Shown piece after piece: positions 1 to 12,232 of a stretch of 64,000 bases of DNA. The stretch lies in NCBI RefSeq assembly GCF_910596095.1, contig NC_056540.1, positions 9,293,001-9,357,000 of the forward strand, written 5' to 3'. A program made the translations under genes and the position numbers. Source of the DNA: Thunnus maccoyii. Its lineage: Eukaryota > Chordata > Actinopteri > Scombriformes > Scombridae. Below the pieces are notes generated by a model, which saw only the letters and a list, made by a program, of their open reading frames with translations, had not been told where the DNA came from and ran no database searches. Within the stretch, counting starts at the first letter, position 1; each line of letters begins with the position of its first letter.

Positions 1-928
1 CTTACATGGTTAGGCAAATGTTGTTTGGCTTATTGAAAATGTGTCTAGTTTGTAGAGATTGATTGATAGAGTCTGGATGCAGAGGTTGCGTGCGTAACTG
101 CCAGGAGGATTACACATGTGGCAACCAAACAAGATTAATTGGCTGATATTAAATCCCACTTTGTTCCAGTTTGTGTTCCATTTTACAAAGGTGTTATAAA
201 AATAAAAAAAAATTAGCTTGTGTGCACTCACTTGGAGAATGATTGTTTGTAGTGTTTACACATCATGTGCTGCACACACGGACACAAAAACAGATGTGTG
301 TCTTTAATTAGTGACGTTGGTGTGATTAATGCAGTCTGCCGGTGATGACTCATTCAGCTTAACCCTTGCTCCTCCGGTGGAAACAATCAATAAACAAAGA
401 TTAAGTCTGCCTGTATATATATACACATTATAATTTTTATTTTATCTTACACATTAACATTAGTATGATTTTAATGTGTCTGTTCTGTGTAAAGTTTATA
501 AAAACACTGGATTGCACTTTGATTCATTTATTGTTTCAGACTGAGATGGGGTGTAAATAAAGGTACTAATTAATGTGATACTTTTCTAGCATAGTAAATC
601 CTGTAATGTGTTACAGATCCTAGTGAAACACTTGTCCTTAATTAGTTGTGATCTGGTTGAGCAGTATATGCAAAGCATCACTCCATGTGTCAGCCTGTCA
701 ACACAGCAGTTACATTAGCATTGTGGAAAAGCTGTCAGCCAAGCTGTGACTTGCAGACAGCAGACTAACAGGGAGTGTGCATATGAGTGTGAGTGAGTGC
801 TAAGTGTGTGTGTGAGAGAGAGAAAGAGAGATGGAGAGGGAGAGTTAAACACATTTAGTTAAGCACATTTTGTTAGGAAGTAATAAACTCTTATTGTTGT
901 CCTCTATCCCTCCCTTCAGGGCAGCAGC
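1..928. other. Region upstream of the tent5d-like coding exon
   Basis: No coding region is recognised here. A good splice acceptor, a pyrimidine-rich run ending in CAG at 917-919, lies just before the ATG. The first coding exon is therefore probably preceded by a non-coding 5' exon located further upstream, in or outside the window. An AP-1-like TGACTCA lies near 347 and a TATATATA run near 412. Whether either is a promoter element cannot be told from the sequence. Confidence 0.5.
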
Positions 929-3900
929 ATGTCTGAAAACAAATCCAGTCAGCGGTTCCACAGCCTGAATGCTGAGCAGGTGGAAGTTCTCCATCAGGTT
1001 CTGTCGGACGTAGTTCCGATCCACGGCCGGGGGAACTTCCCCACACTGGAGCTTCGTCCTCATGACATCATCATAGCTGTACGGGCCAGACTGCAGAAGC
1101 AGGGAATCACAGTAAGAGATGTCCGTCTGAACGGCTCAACAGCCAGCCACGTCCTAGTCCGAGACAACGGAACCAGCTACAAGGACCTGGACATCATCTT
1201 TGGAGTGGAGTTGCCCAGTCAGGAGGAGTTCCAGGTATGACTGACACTGCACACTGATTACTCTAATTAAGAAAGGAAGCAGGTCAGTGTAATGAGCAAT
1301 GAATGCTGGAGTACAAGCCCCTGCATTAACCAGCATTTACTCTGCTGTATTATCTTTGATGGCACTGAATCTCTAGTGTCTCTGGCAGGATGCAGTATTG
1401 ATTCTTGTGGTTTCATATTGATAATGACATTATTGTAATATTATATAATTCAATTTTAGAACATTTTACAATAAGTCTGAATCACTAGTATTGATTTTAA
1501 TATGTTTAACTGCTTTATACATTAAACTGCACACAGTTCAATAATGCAAGCAATATTGCACTCAGATTGCAGTCATTAGTTGTAGCTGTCATGTTGTTGA
1601 CCTATTCTCCTTCCAGGTGATCAAAGAGTCAGTGCTGGGCTGCTTGCTGGACTGCCTACCAGCTGGGGTCAACAGAGAGAGAATCAGCAGTGCCACAATG
1701 AAGGAGGCCTACGTCCAGAAGATGGTCAAGGTCTTCAATGAACACGACCGCTGGAGCCTCATCTCCCTCTCAAACAACAGCGGCAAAAATCTGGAGCTCA
1801 AGTTTGTGAGCGCACTGAGGCGGCAGTTTGAGTTCAGCGTTGACTCCTTTCAGATCATTCTGGATCGTCTGCTTGAGTCCTACATGCAGCAGGAGTCACA
1901 GCACAAAAAGAATACTGTTGATCTCAAGGACCAGCCCGCAGGGAATCAGAGTAAAGATTCTCCCTCTCTGCTTAAACAGGCCACTGCTGCAGAAACAGAA
2001 ATGTCCACTGGTAGGGACTCATCCAGTTTAGGGGCTGAGCTCAGCCAGGCAGAGCAGAGAGAAGGTGTGCATAAAAAGGAACCCCAGACTGAACTCTCAC
2101 AACAAACTCAACATTCAAACCAGACAAAACACTCCACAGCAGAATCAGACAACAAGGACAAAACACAGACAGAGATTGAAGAACACAGAGAAAACTTCAA
2201 TGAGACGAACCTCTCTGACCAGACTTCTCTAAACCTGTTGTCAGGAGAGAAACAAACCTCAGAGAAAGCTGAACCGTCAACTCAGATTGAACTCAAACAT
2301 GAGCCAGAGGTCTTGGACACGACCACATGCTCAACAAAGGTAGAGCAGTCAGAGCAAATCGAGCCCTGTGATGGTAAAAAGCCAGCAAATCAAACAAAAC
2401 CCCTTGTTGAACAGAAAGAACCCATTGAGCCGATGGGACAGACTGAGTTGCCAAAAACCTCAAACCCAACCCAAACAGAGTCCCTAAACCTGGCAGAAGA
2501 CTCCCATAGTAAAGAGCACTCTGACAAAACAGACCTCTCTAAGTGTTTGAGTGAGGATCAGAGGATCAATGAAAAAGATAAAACACAACTAATGTCCTCT
2601 CCAGACAGTGGCGCATCTGCTCATGCAAAGATAGAGAACCAGTTGTCAGATGAAAGCAAAGTAGAAACGGAGACAGGGGAGCAGATACAAGCAGAGAGGA
2701 AGATTGACACAGAAATAAGTCAAATGACAGAAGAGAGTTTAGCATCAGAAGCAAAACACACAGAGGACACACAGGGTATTGATTCTTTCTGCTCCACCTC
2801 TTCCATATCTCTCACACTTCACAACACACAGCCTACTGGCACCCAGGATAAACTGGAGGTTCACAGCACACTACATACAGATAACTCAGAAAAATCGCCT
2901 CACATACTTGATGCCGTTAACCCTCCAGATACTCAGGACATTTTACCTGCACCACCCAGCCTTGTTTCTGACAAAAAGACCTCCAGTCCTCCTTCTTGTA
3001 AGGCCTCAGATAGACTTTCCCATATGGTGGTGCTCAAACACTCCTCTCCTAAACCCCCTCGGAGGATGTGTAGGAAGGTTACCCCCAATCCTTACCCTAG
3101 TGCAGTGTCTGAAAGTGATCCTGCCGCAGCTTCCTGTCTAGATCCAAATCCCTGTCTTAGCCCTGAACCTGATATAGCCTTTGACCCAAAGCCAAATGTT
3201 AAGACCTGTCCCATTAAACCTACCAGTTTAGACCCTACACCAACTATCATCTCGACTAAAACAAACCCTGGGCCTGAACCCAACCCCTCCACTAACCTTG
3301 CGTCAAACCTAGACCTTACCTCAGCTCCCGATCCAGCCCCTGATATAATGTCCACCACTGCTGTGGATCCCACATCTGCTTTACCTCAAGAGCCATCAGC
3401 CTGTCAGTTAGTCACAGAGGTTTCATGCGAGACAACTATTCAGAGCCTGAAAGAGACACCACCTGTGGCTTTGGATCAGCAAAGCCAGTCCTCCCCTAGA
3501 GAAACTGCCTCTCCACCCAAACAATCAGAGCCTCCTGACTCTCTGGACACATTAGTTTTACACTCTGATACATCCAGCTCAAACACCCAAGAACCCGCAC
3601 ATACCTCAGAAACTGGGCTCAGTGATGAAGATGATAACAGAGGATTTCGGACCAAAATGATGGATCAGTCAAACAGCAGCCCACAAGAGACCACACTCAG
3701 TTCACCTCCCTCTTCCGACTGTGTCACCCCTCCCATTTCCTGTATAACCCCTCCCGTACTTAGTCTCTCCCCTCCTTGCTTCACTCCCTCACCCCCCAGC
3801 CTCAGCCCTCCCCCATGTCTGACCACTCCCTCTCACAGCCTCTCATCTCCAATGCTGAGCACTGTCAACCCAACTACCAGCTTTGGCTCTCCACCCTTGA

Positions 3901-5006
3901 GTTTCAGCCCTACCTCGTCCTGCCTCAGCTCACCCCCTTATCTCACCCCTCCTATGCTTAGCCTCAGCCCTCCTCCTCTGTGTCTTACCCCCCCTTCCCC
4001 CAGCCTCAGCCCTCCCCTCCTCTGCCTCACTCCACCAGTGGAGTCAGAGGATCTCGTACCTCAGGTATCTTCAGACATAGAGCCTTTGATACTTAACACA
4101 GACGGCGAGGAACACATTAAAGAGCCCTCCCCTCAGCAAGGAGTTCCTCTCCTACAGTTGGAGGATAAAAAGGAACAAGATTATATCTCATCGTTGCCTC
4201 GGGTTGCAGAGCCTGTCTCTTTTCCAATCACAATCCCGAGCTCCACCTCACATGTGCTGCCTCACCATCAGTCTGACGGCCCAGGGGAATCTGCCCCTCC
4301 AAAAGCCGATGAGGCATCCAGCTCCATGTCTGAGAACAAAGAGGCCCACACAGTAACTGCAGACATGCCTGAACAGAGCAACGCTCCTCGGGCATCTGGC
4401 TCTGTCCCTGCCGTTGAGGTCCTGGCAGAGAGCATGTACGGCGACTTTGAGGCAGCAATGGACCACCTGCGCTATCGCCTAATTGCTACAAGGAACCCTG
4501 AAGAGATTCGAGGTGGCGGCTTGTTGAAATACAGCAACCTGTTGGTCAGGGACTATCGACCAGCCAGTGAGACTCAGATAAAGACACTGGAGCGCTATAT
4601 GTGCTCACGCTTTTTCATAGATTTCCCTGATGTGCAGGAGCAACAGAGGAAGATCCTGTCCTACTTGAAGAACCACTTCATCGGTGAGGAGAGAAGCAAG
4701 TACCAGTACCTGATGACGCTGCGTCGTGTGGTAGACGACAGCACAGTGTGTCTGATGGGACATGAGAGGCGTCAGACACTTAACATGATCACAGTGCTGG
4801 CGCTGAAGGTTCTAGGAGAGCAGAACATTATCCCCAACACAGACCATGTGACATGCTTCTACCAGCCTGCCCCGTACCTTGCCGAGCACAGCGCCCCCTA
4901 TATAACAGAGCCCAGCTACTGCAGCTACTACATACCCCAAGGGGGATCAACTCTCCTTTACCAACCGTACCCCTTACACCTGCACACACAGACTGGACTA
5001 GTCTAA
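929..5006 (+). CDS. tent5d: TENT5D-like non-canonical poly(A) polymerase with giant insert
   Basis: Two coding exons, 929-1234 and 1617-5006, join in phase 0 to give about 1231 residues. TENT5 (FAM46) proteins are cytoplasmic nucleotidyltransferases that extend mRNA poly(A) tails. The nucleotidyltransferase signature is intact: Gly69-Ser70 in LNGS, the metal-binding pair Asp86 and Asp88 in YKDLDIIFG, and the third acidic residue Glu162 in KNLELKF. The C-terminal half (about 1037-1231) has the family motifs [30 protein letters not shown] and TCFYQPAPY. The conserved core of about 390 residues resembles FAM46D most closely as I recall it, for example at its N-terminus and its IPNT and FYQPAP region. 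Between residues about 194 and 1036 lies an insert of about 840 residues; human FAM46D has about 17 there. The insert is first rich in Gln, Glu, Thr and Ser, then in Pro and Ser. It stays in frame with no intron signals noticed. The ATG at 929 matches the family N-terminus. Family is secure; D rather than another paralogue is likely from similarity and gene order. Confidence 0.9.
1900..4420 (+). other. Low-complexity insert inside the TENT5D-like protein
   Basis: This in-frame stretch interrupts the TENT5 fold. Its first third (about 1900-2770) is made of degenerate units around Gln-Thr-Glu-Leu/Ser, for example [18 protein letters not shown] middle part (3080-3370) repeats Asp-Pro-Asn/Thr/Lys-Pro units. 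At 3700-4040 there are tandem Ser-Pro blocks around SLSPP and CLTPP. It is hydrophilic, has no predicted fold that I can recognise, and contains no stop codon over 2.5 kb. That supports translation rather than a retained intron. Confidence 0.85.
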
Positions 5007-5339
5007 AACACACATACTTAATTACACAAAACACACAATAGAGCAAGAGGTGCTTGCCATGATGAAAGAGCTGGAGAATGGAAATATAATCCAGGGATAA
5101 ACTGTTTGGTCTATAATAGACCTGTGGGGGTGGGATTGAGTGGGTTTTTTACAGTAAACTCCCCGAGTACTCTGTAAGGTTCTAACATGATTATATGTAA
5201 TTATCTGGGCTTTGTGGGAAAATAATAATTCTTCCGATATTGTTAAAATTCCAGAAAATGCTGTATGCACTGCATGAGTCATAGCCCTTTGGTCTCCCCG
5301 GGAAACCAACTGTGCTGTTGACATTCACACACATGCATA

Positions 5340-5376
<37 letters not shown>
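5340..5376. repeat. (AC)n microsatellite
   Basis: Near-perfect AC dinucleotide array downstream of the tent5d-like stop codon. Confidence 0.95.
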
Positions 5377-5384
<8 letters not shown>

Positions 5385-5669
5385 AAACAGTCACTTCCAG
5401 GTTCTTGAATTATTGTACACTCTTTTCATGTTCTTACTGTGTTGTTCTTAATGGGTTTGTTCAGAATGTGGACCTTGCCTGTGGTTGATATTGTGCATGG
5501 ATAAATTAGGACTGTTCTCTCACTGCCAAATACTGTGTGGCTACTATGCTTCTTAAACAGTTAAATGTAACTTTGTTATTCCTTTACTGAAGGGGTGTAT
5601 TCTAAAAAAAAATACAGAGGGATAAGTCTACCAGTGTGTATAGTACTTTTGTCAAAATACACACATGTA

Positions 5670-5687
5670 TGCACACACACACACTCT

Positions 5688-5729
<42 letters not shown>
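5670..5729. repeat. (AC)n microsatellite
   Basis: Second AC array in the tent5d-like 3' region, with a single CTG interruption on its left side. Confidence 0.95.
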
Positions 5730-5732
<3 letters not shown>

Positions 5733-8666
5733 CATAGACACAAACATACGTACAGTCTACTGTATGCACACAAAGTTAGACAACGCATGAGTAGCTACAT
5801 ATATAAATCACATCCTGAAGTCAAAGCAAAGGCTTTTAATTTAATAAAAAATTGATCTATTTTTGCAAGACTTTCCAAGATAATACTCGGTGGTAAAAAG
5901 ACTGGTAGTTCTTAAGAAAATACCAACAACAATGCCTTTGCAATAGACTGTACAGCATATTGATTACAGAATATTGTGTGTGAATACACTGCATTGTTTT
6001 CAGGTAAACTGTGTTAAGATGTAGTGCTTGATTCCTTTCCCTTGTGGAGTCCTTTCTATAATCATGTGAAGAACTGTACCATCTAGTGTTCTGATTTATT
6101 TAATGCTAAAGTTTACTCTATGGAGGTGGTCAGGCTATAACCATCTTTGGGTCATCTCTAAACCTGGCAGATAAAGAGCAATCTGCCTCAACCGAAAGGA
6201 TTTCCGTTTAAACTTGTACGACTCCTGTTTGCATGAATCAGCATCCAGAATCAACATGGAACAAGTTCAAATCCACTTCAAACTTGTTTGAATCTAAGTT
6301 TAAAGCCGTGCAACAGCAACTATGACCAAAGATGGTTTGGTAGGGAAATCAAGTGCCTAAATGTGAGACATCATTGGCATGTCTTTATCTCACTGCACTG
6401 GGGGTGTTAATGGGGTGGGCTGGGGCTGGGTTGGGTGTGTGTTCAGTTGTTGACCCCTGTTATTGCTGCCCATTTTGATGTCTTCTTTAATGTAGTCCTT
6501 TGTTGTAGTTTATTCATGTACATTTTGATAAAATAAAGGGTAAATACAACAGACCTTCAAATGAGAAATTTAATTCTTTTATAAGCAGATAACTTGAAAG
6601 AGAAAAAGAATTCCAATGTCATTTTCTTTCTTGTCTTTTTACTCCATTCTCATTCACCCCCACTTCGACTTTTCCCTAAAAACGTCACGCTTTTCAGCTC
6701 ACGTATCACACCCATGATTGCGCGCTGTAATGATCCACTTAAGCGTGACCGTCAAATCACGATGGTGCCCAAGAGAGCGACCCAAAGCTGTGAAATTCTG
6801 TCTGTGCTAGGCCTCTTATCACAAATCACCTGTCCTTCAGATGTGTTTGGACCCGAATGACGCACAGCCTACGCAACACAGCAGGCTCAACAATGTGTAA
6901 ATGTGAGGAGAATATGGTTTGTGAGGTGTGAGACTGAAAGGGGAGACAGGAGAGGAGGGGGGGCAGAGAGCGTGTGTATACACATGTGTCTTTTTTCTGT
7001 GTGTGCATGTGCTTCAGATGGGAATGAATGTGCAGAGGCGGTATCAGGTGGTCCCCTTCTTCACTTAGTAATTAAAAAGACCTACAGTATAATGAAAAAA
7101 TAGGCCTCTCTCCCACTTCACACCACTGATTAGGTCATGGGCACAAGGGGAGAGGGGGCATCTCTTTCCACCGAGGGGGGCTCATGTGTGATGGCAGGTA
7201 GTGGCACGGTCACACGCCATCTATTTACACACAGCGTAGGCTTGAACTTGTGTGCGCAAGGTTGCATGCATGTGGCTCTCTGGGAGAGAAAAGGAGCGTG
7301 TGATCTAATATGGTCTGTATCAGCGTCTCACAGACCTCTGAGCTACTCTTGTCCACTCTGGGTTTCCATAGAGACAGAGACAGGCAGCACGGTGGGTGCA
7401 GAGAGCATGACGGAAGACAGGGAAGACCCACACACCAAATGAGGGGGAGAGAGATGAAAACAAGCTAAAGAAAAGGAGGTGGGTGAAGTGAAAGAGAAAG
7501 ATAGTGGACAGAGAGGTGGATGGAGGAGAAAATAGAGTTGAGGGGGAAACAGAAAGCAGAGGATTGAGTTGGAGGGGGGGTTATAGATAGAGCGAGGCGA
7601 GAGGAGTGAGAGCAGGGGAGTTGATGGGGAGAGCGTGGGAGGTTGTCAGGCCTTCAGTCACAAGGGAGTCACTGTGAGGTGGCTGCAGTGACGGCAGCAG
7701 TGATGTCAGAGCAGGAGCACACACACACGCACACACATGTGTACACGCATACACACAGCTGCATGCACATCAATTTTACTAATGGCCTGCCCACCTGTCT
7801 ACCCTCAACAAACCTTTTTAAACTCACTGAGACAAAAAGAGAACATCACCCACACATATGTCCTTCTCTCTTTGTGTGTCTCACACACTGCGGCCAATAT
7901 ATTTGATTTGACTATCTTCTCTGTATCATTTTATAACCTTTTTATTCGTTCAAATTTCCAAATCTTTTAACACCTCTGAGCTAAAATAGGAATTGCTTGT
8001 GGGCACATTCAGCCTCTGCAGTATAAATGATAATAAAAGCATCAAGTTTGGGTTGGCAGAAGCTTAAGGGATGAAACATGTTGCTCTATCAAAAGTGTGA
8101 ATCAAGAACCCCAATCTCCCTTCATCTCCCCTCCAAATTAATTCCTCTGTAACTTTCTTTCATTGCCAGCCATTTACAGTCTCATGTGAGTGCAATGTTA
8201 TTGAATGCCATTATAAAATGGGATGAATAAACGTGCTATTATAAAACACTTAGTGGCACACAATAAATAGAAACCGTGATGACTTGTGAGTGTTTCATGC
8301 TCCTTTGCAGATGAGATCTATAATTTTAAGGTTTCTGTGACTGATGAATTCTAGGTAATAAAATGTATATATACTGTAGTATTCACCATTCATAATTTTT
8401 TTTCATTCACTACACCCTCCCCCTCACCCCCCTTAACCCGTACCACCCACGTCCTCTACCTTTCTCCTCACCCCCTACCCCCACTGTGTGCCTCCCACCC
8501 ACCTGCTTCCTTGACTGCTATGACTCAGTCCTCTTCCAGCTGAGGATACAAGAGGATAAAAACCTGGATGAAAAACAGCCAAGAAAACCATTTTACTCAA
8601 AGAAATAGAGCAATTGGCAAGGAAAGTGGCTGCTGCATCTTTAGTTTTAATACCACCCACCACCCA

Positions 8667-8668
<2 letters not shown>

Positions 8669-8711
<43 letters not shown>
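8669..8711. repeat. (AC)n microsatellite
   Basis: Uninterrupted AC array next to a CCACCCACC-type tract. Confidence 0.95.
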
Positions 8712-8712
<1 letters not shown>

Positions 8713-10377
8713 CCAATCCCCCTTGTCAGATATGCACATACACCGCCCCCACATTGAAATTGATGCACTCTTACTTTATCCGCTAATTCATCCTTAAAAG
8801 CAAAATTGGAAAGGCAGTGAGGAGTGTTTCAAAAATAGTTTTTCATTTCTCTAGATAGATGTGTCGTCACGACTCTGTGACATGGATGGATGATTTCTTA
8901 AAGGCGAACTTGCAAAATACATGCCATACATGGAGACTGAATCAGAAAACCTTGAGGAATCAAACCTGTCGATCATATTACTTTTGTTATTCTACTTGCG
9001 GCTTCAATCCATCTGGTCTGTTTCCAGGCTTAAATTGTACCATCATTACTCAAAATCCTCACATATCAACCAAAATTGTGTACTGATGCAGAATATGGTG
9101 GGTGATGATTATGTTTCCTGAATGGTGTCTGCGCTGCCTGTCTCTTAGGTATCAAATCCATTCAGGAACCTGTGGGTCACTGAGACCTCACTTTGTTAAT
9201 TACGCAAACTAAATGCAGCATAATGGATCATAATGTTAGCCATGTGACAAAGACACAAGCTTACATAATGGGTGATCAATCGGGCGGACTGGAAGGCAGA
9301 TTTTCAACAGAGTGAGGTGCACCATTCACAGAAAAAGGCAGCACATGTGTACATGCAGCTGGCTGGTGTAGAAGTTTACCAATGATTTTACTTCACACAG
9401 AAGCCTATGTGTCACTGACTAATGTGTAATACATCTTTTTGTATGGTAGAAGGAATGTGGATATCGTCCCCCATCAGTTATATTGAAAGTACATTATGAT
9501 GGGATGTCTGGTATAAACAGGACGCAAGATTACAGCAAGAAAAACCTGTGTCAATCTTCATTTGGGCATATGACTATTGCTTTAGAACAGACGTGAAAAG
9601 CTGCAAACCTAATTAAGATTAAGAGGCACTCAACCAATTTTGCACATAAAATTCAGTTTATTCACCATGCAAAGACTAAAATATAACTCTGGTGATGTCA
9701 ACGTGATGTCATCAGGGTAATCATTTTTACTGTAATTGGAAAGCCTGCGAGCCTGCAAAGCCAAGACAGTGTTTACCAATAAGAGAGGGTTTAATCTAAG
9801 ATGCTAGCCAGTTGCATTATGGGAAATGTAGGATCTAGTGTTTTTGAGGCTTCACTCACACTAAAAGTCAGGTTTGACAATTCATGTCTTTCCTCAAACT
9901 TTATGGAATTAAATAAATAAATATTATTATTATTATATTAAATAATATTATCATATTAAATAAATAAACTAAATTGCTGGAATACCCCTTTAATCATTGT
10001 ACAAAGCAGGACAAAGTATGAAATACATGTATGTTTTCAGACCCTTTAACCTTATGAATGATCCTACATGTTTGCTTTGTTGTGGAAACTTTTAAGATTT
10101 CTATTTTCTGCCTTACTGATTCTGACTGTGACAGAAAATAGGTATCTATGATTCTACTACATGATTGACAAAAATGAGAGCACGACATCATCAGACAGGT
10201 CAGAGATGAAACTCAGATCTGCGTGTCTAAGTGTGCATATGTTTGAGGTTGGTGGGTGGGTGGGGGGGGGGGGCTGTTTGTATGTGCTGATGTTTATGCC
10301 TGTAATCCGTAGCACTGCTGCTGTTTGCAGTGAAGCATGTATTAGCATGGGACTAGAAGGAGGAGGGGGGTGTCTCA

Positions 10378-10411
10378 GTGTGTGTATGTGTGTGTGTGTT
10401 TGTGTGTGTGT
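10378..10411. repeat. (GT)n microsatellite
   Basis: GT-rich array with a few interruptions. Confidence 0.85.
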
Positions 10412-10875
10412 TTGCTTGTGTCTACACTGATTGACGTCACAGACGCCCACTGATTTCCATCTTGTCTGCGTGTGCGGAGAGAATAGATCCCCATCTGCAT
10501 CCAGCTCTTCTCCCCCTGCACACTTCCATCTCCTCTTTGCTTTCCCCCCCCCCCCACACCGCCTACCCCTCTCCCTCTTCTTCCTCACCTCCCGGTACTT
10601 TCTCTTTCTCTCCTTCTCACCCTGCCTCTTTCCATTCATTCACTCTTGTACATCCCACCCCCGTACAGAGTGCAGCCAGCCTCGCGGATAAACAAGACAG
10701 TCGAACACAAACAGTTTAAGACGGCCAGACAACATCCTCTCAGAGTAGCATATTAGAGAACCTTGCCACTAAACATCTGTTCATTTCAAGCATCACCAAG
10801 GTCTGGTCTGGAGGGAGGACATTTGACTCAGGCTTTTTCTACACAAAATGGGAATGTGTATTGTTCTATTGCTAT

Positions 10876-10924
10876 TGTGTGTGTGTGTATGTGTGTGTGT
10901 GTGTGTATGTGTGTGTGTGTGTGT
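10876..10924. repeat. (GT)n microsatellite
   Basis: GT array broken twice by TATGT. Confidence 0.95.
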
Positions 10925-12219
10925 AAGCATGTGCAAAAGTGTGACGTTTTTTCCACAACAAACGCTCATCCACATTTACACACTGGTATCCCTGGTGATG
11001 AGAGGACATCATTTAAATCACTTCCTCGCAAAAGGTCATCCTCATCTTTTACGCAGAGAATTCCCCCTCCTCCCCCCACCCCCCTTCTCCCTTCCTACTA
11101 CACACTCATTCACCCCTCCCGCCTGCAAGACCTTGATCAGTTAACCACAATCATGTGGACAGTGGATATGACGTGGGGAAGGAGAAAGGGTGCCTGGAAA
11201 TGCACGGGATGACAGAATAGGAAATGTTCATTTTTAAAAAGGGAAAAGGAGCTATTTTAGTCAACATATCATAACCCATCAAAGAGACAGAGAGAGAGAG
11301 GGGACAGAATGAGAGTGCACTGGGCTGGGAGGTGGGGGAGGTGCGGGTGGAGGGGGGGGTCTGTGTGCAAGGCTGGGGCACAACTCCCTTGTGATTACTC
11401 AGGCTAGACGGCGAAAAGTGACAGAAGAAGAGGATGAACAGCAGACAAGCAGGCAGACTGGCAGATGGTCAGACAGACAGTTAAGCAGGCAGACAAACAT
11501 TCAGTTGCAGGCAGAGGCCAGGCAACAAGCATGTACACACACACACACAGAGATAAAACAATACTGGAGTAATTAGCTCTTTGATGTCAGAGTGCCTTAG
11601 GAGAGAGGGCTATGTGTGTGTGTGTGTGTGCACGTGTGTGTGTCTAGATCTCAGTATCAAAGCCGTTAACGAGTCAGAGGCCTGATCACAGGAGACAGGA
11701 TGAATGGACTGATCGATGAAGGTGTAGGAGAAGAGGAATATCACAAGGACTGCACAGATGAAAGAAGGTGGTGCGGAAAAGAGAGACCACCGTGGCTGAG
11801 ATCAGAAACTTTCTGTCCGATCAATACTGTATTTCCTTTTAGTATCCCTCACATCACTGCACCTCATCAACAGCTCACACAGAGGATGTTGAATGCAAAC
11901 AACCCGGGCCTGAGAATTTGCTCTTAGTTGGACAGTTTGATTAAACAGAAAAGTAAATTCATCAAACTTATGATGCTGACAGAGGATTAAAAGAGTATGA
12001 AGGGAGATGTGAATGGGAGATTTTTTTATAGTCTGGAGGGATTCACCTTTATAGTGCTGTTTCATGATCCATCTGCTATTATTCAGTCATCTAATACGCC
12101 TCGGGAGAAATAATAACACTTTTAATATACCAGTTAATAAAATGTAAGGTTAATCAAAGCTCTCCACAGGATGCCATGAGCACAGCTTCTCAATGAGGGG
12201 AGAAAAAATAGGACGAGGC

Positions 12220-12232
12220 TGCCATCTAGTGG
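12220..12232 (-). promoter_or_regulatory. CTCF-like core motif
   Basis: The reverse strand reads CCACTAGATGGCA, which fits the vertebrate CTCF core CCASYAGRKGGC exactly. It lies in a short GC-richer stretch in the gap between the tent5d-like and hmgn genes. This is a sequence match only; a match this short also occurs by chance. Confidence 0.4.

Noticed and set aside
3092-3373. Open frames on the minus strand under the tent5d-like insert (also 2566-2772 and 4228-4466)
   Set aside because: They mirror the biased composition of the coding strand, have no family match or splice context, and overlap a long supported gene.
929-5006. Reading the long insert as a retained intron or an unrelated fused gene
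   Set aside because: It keeps frame for about 2.5 kb with no clear donor-acceptor pair restoring the core, and its codon use and composition are protein-like. RNA evidence would still be decisive.
5576-5855. Frames rich in Cys-Val or His-Thr across (AC)n arrays, also at 8475, 10157, 10848, 55261 and 57947
   Set aside because: They are translations of dinucleotide repeats, not genes.
10157-10639. 160-residue minus-strand frame with Arg/Lys-rich start
   Set aside because: It runs through pyrimidine tracts and a GT array and has no recognisable domain or conserved-looking sequence.
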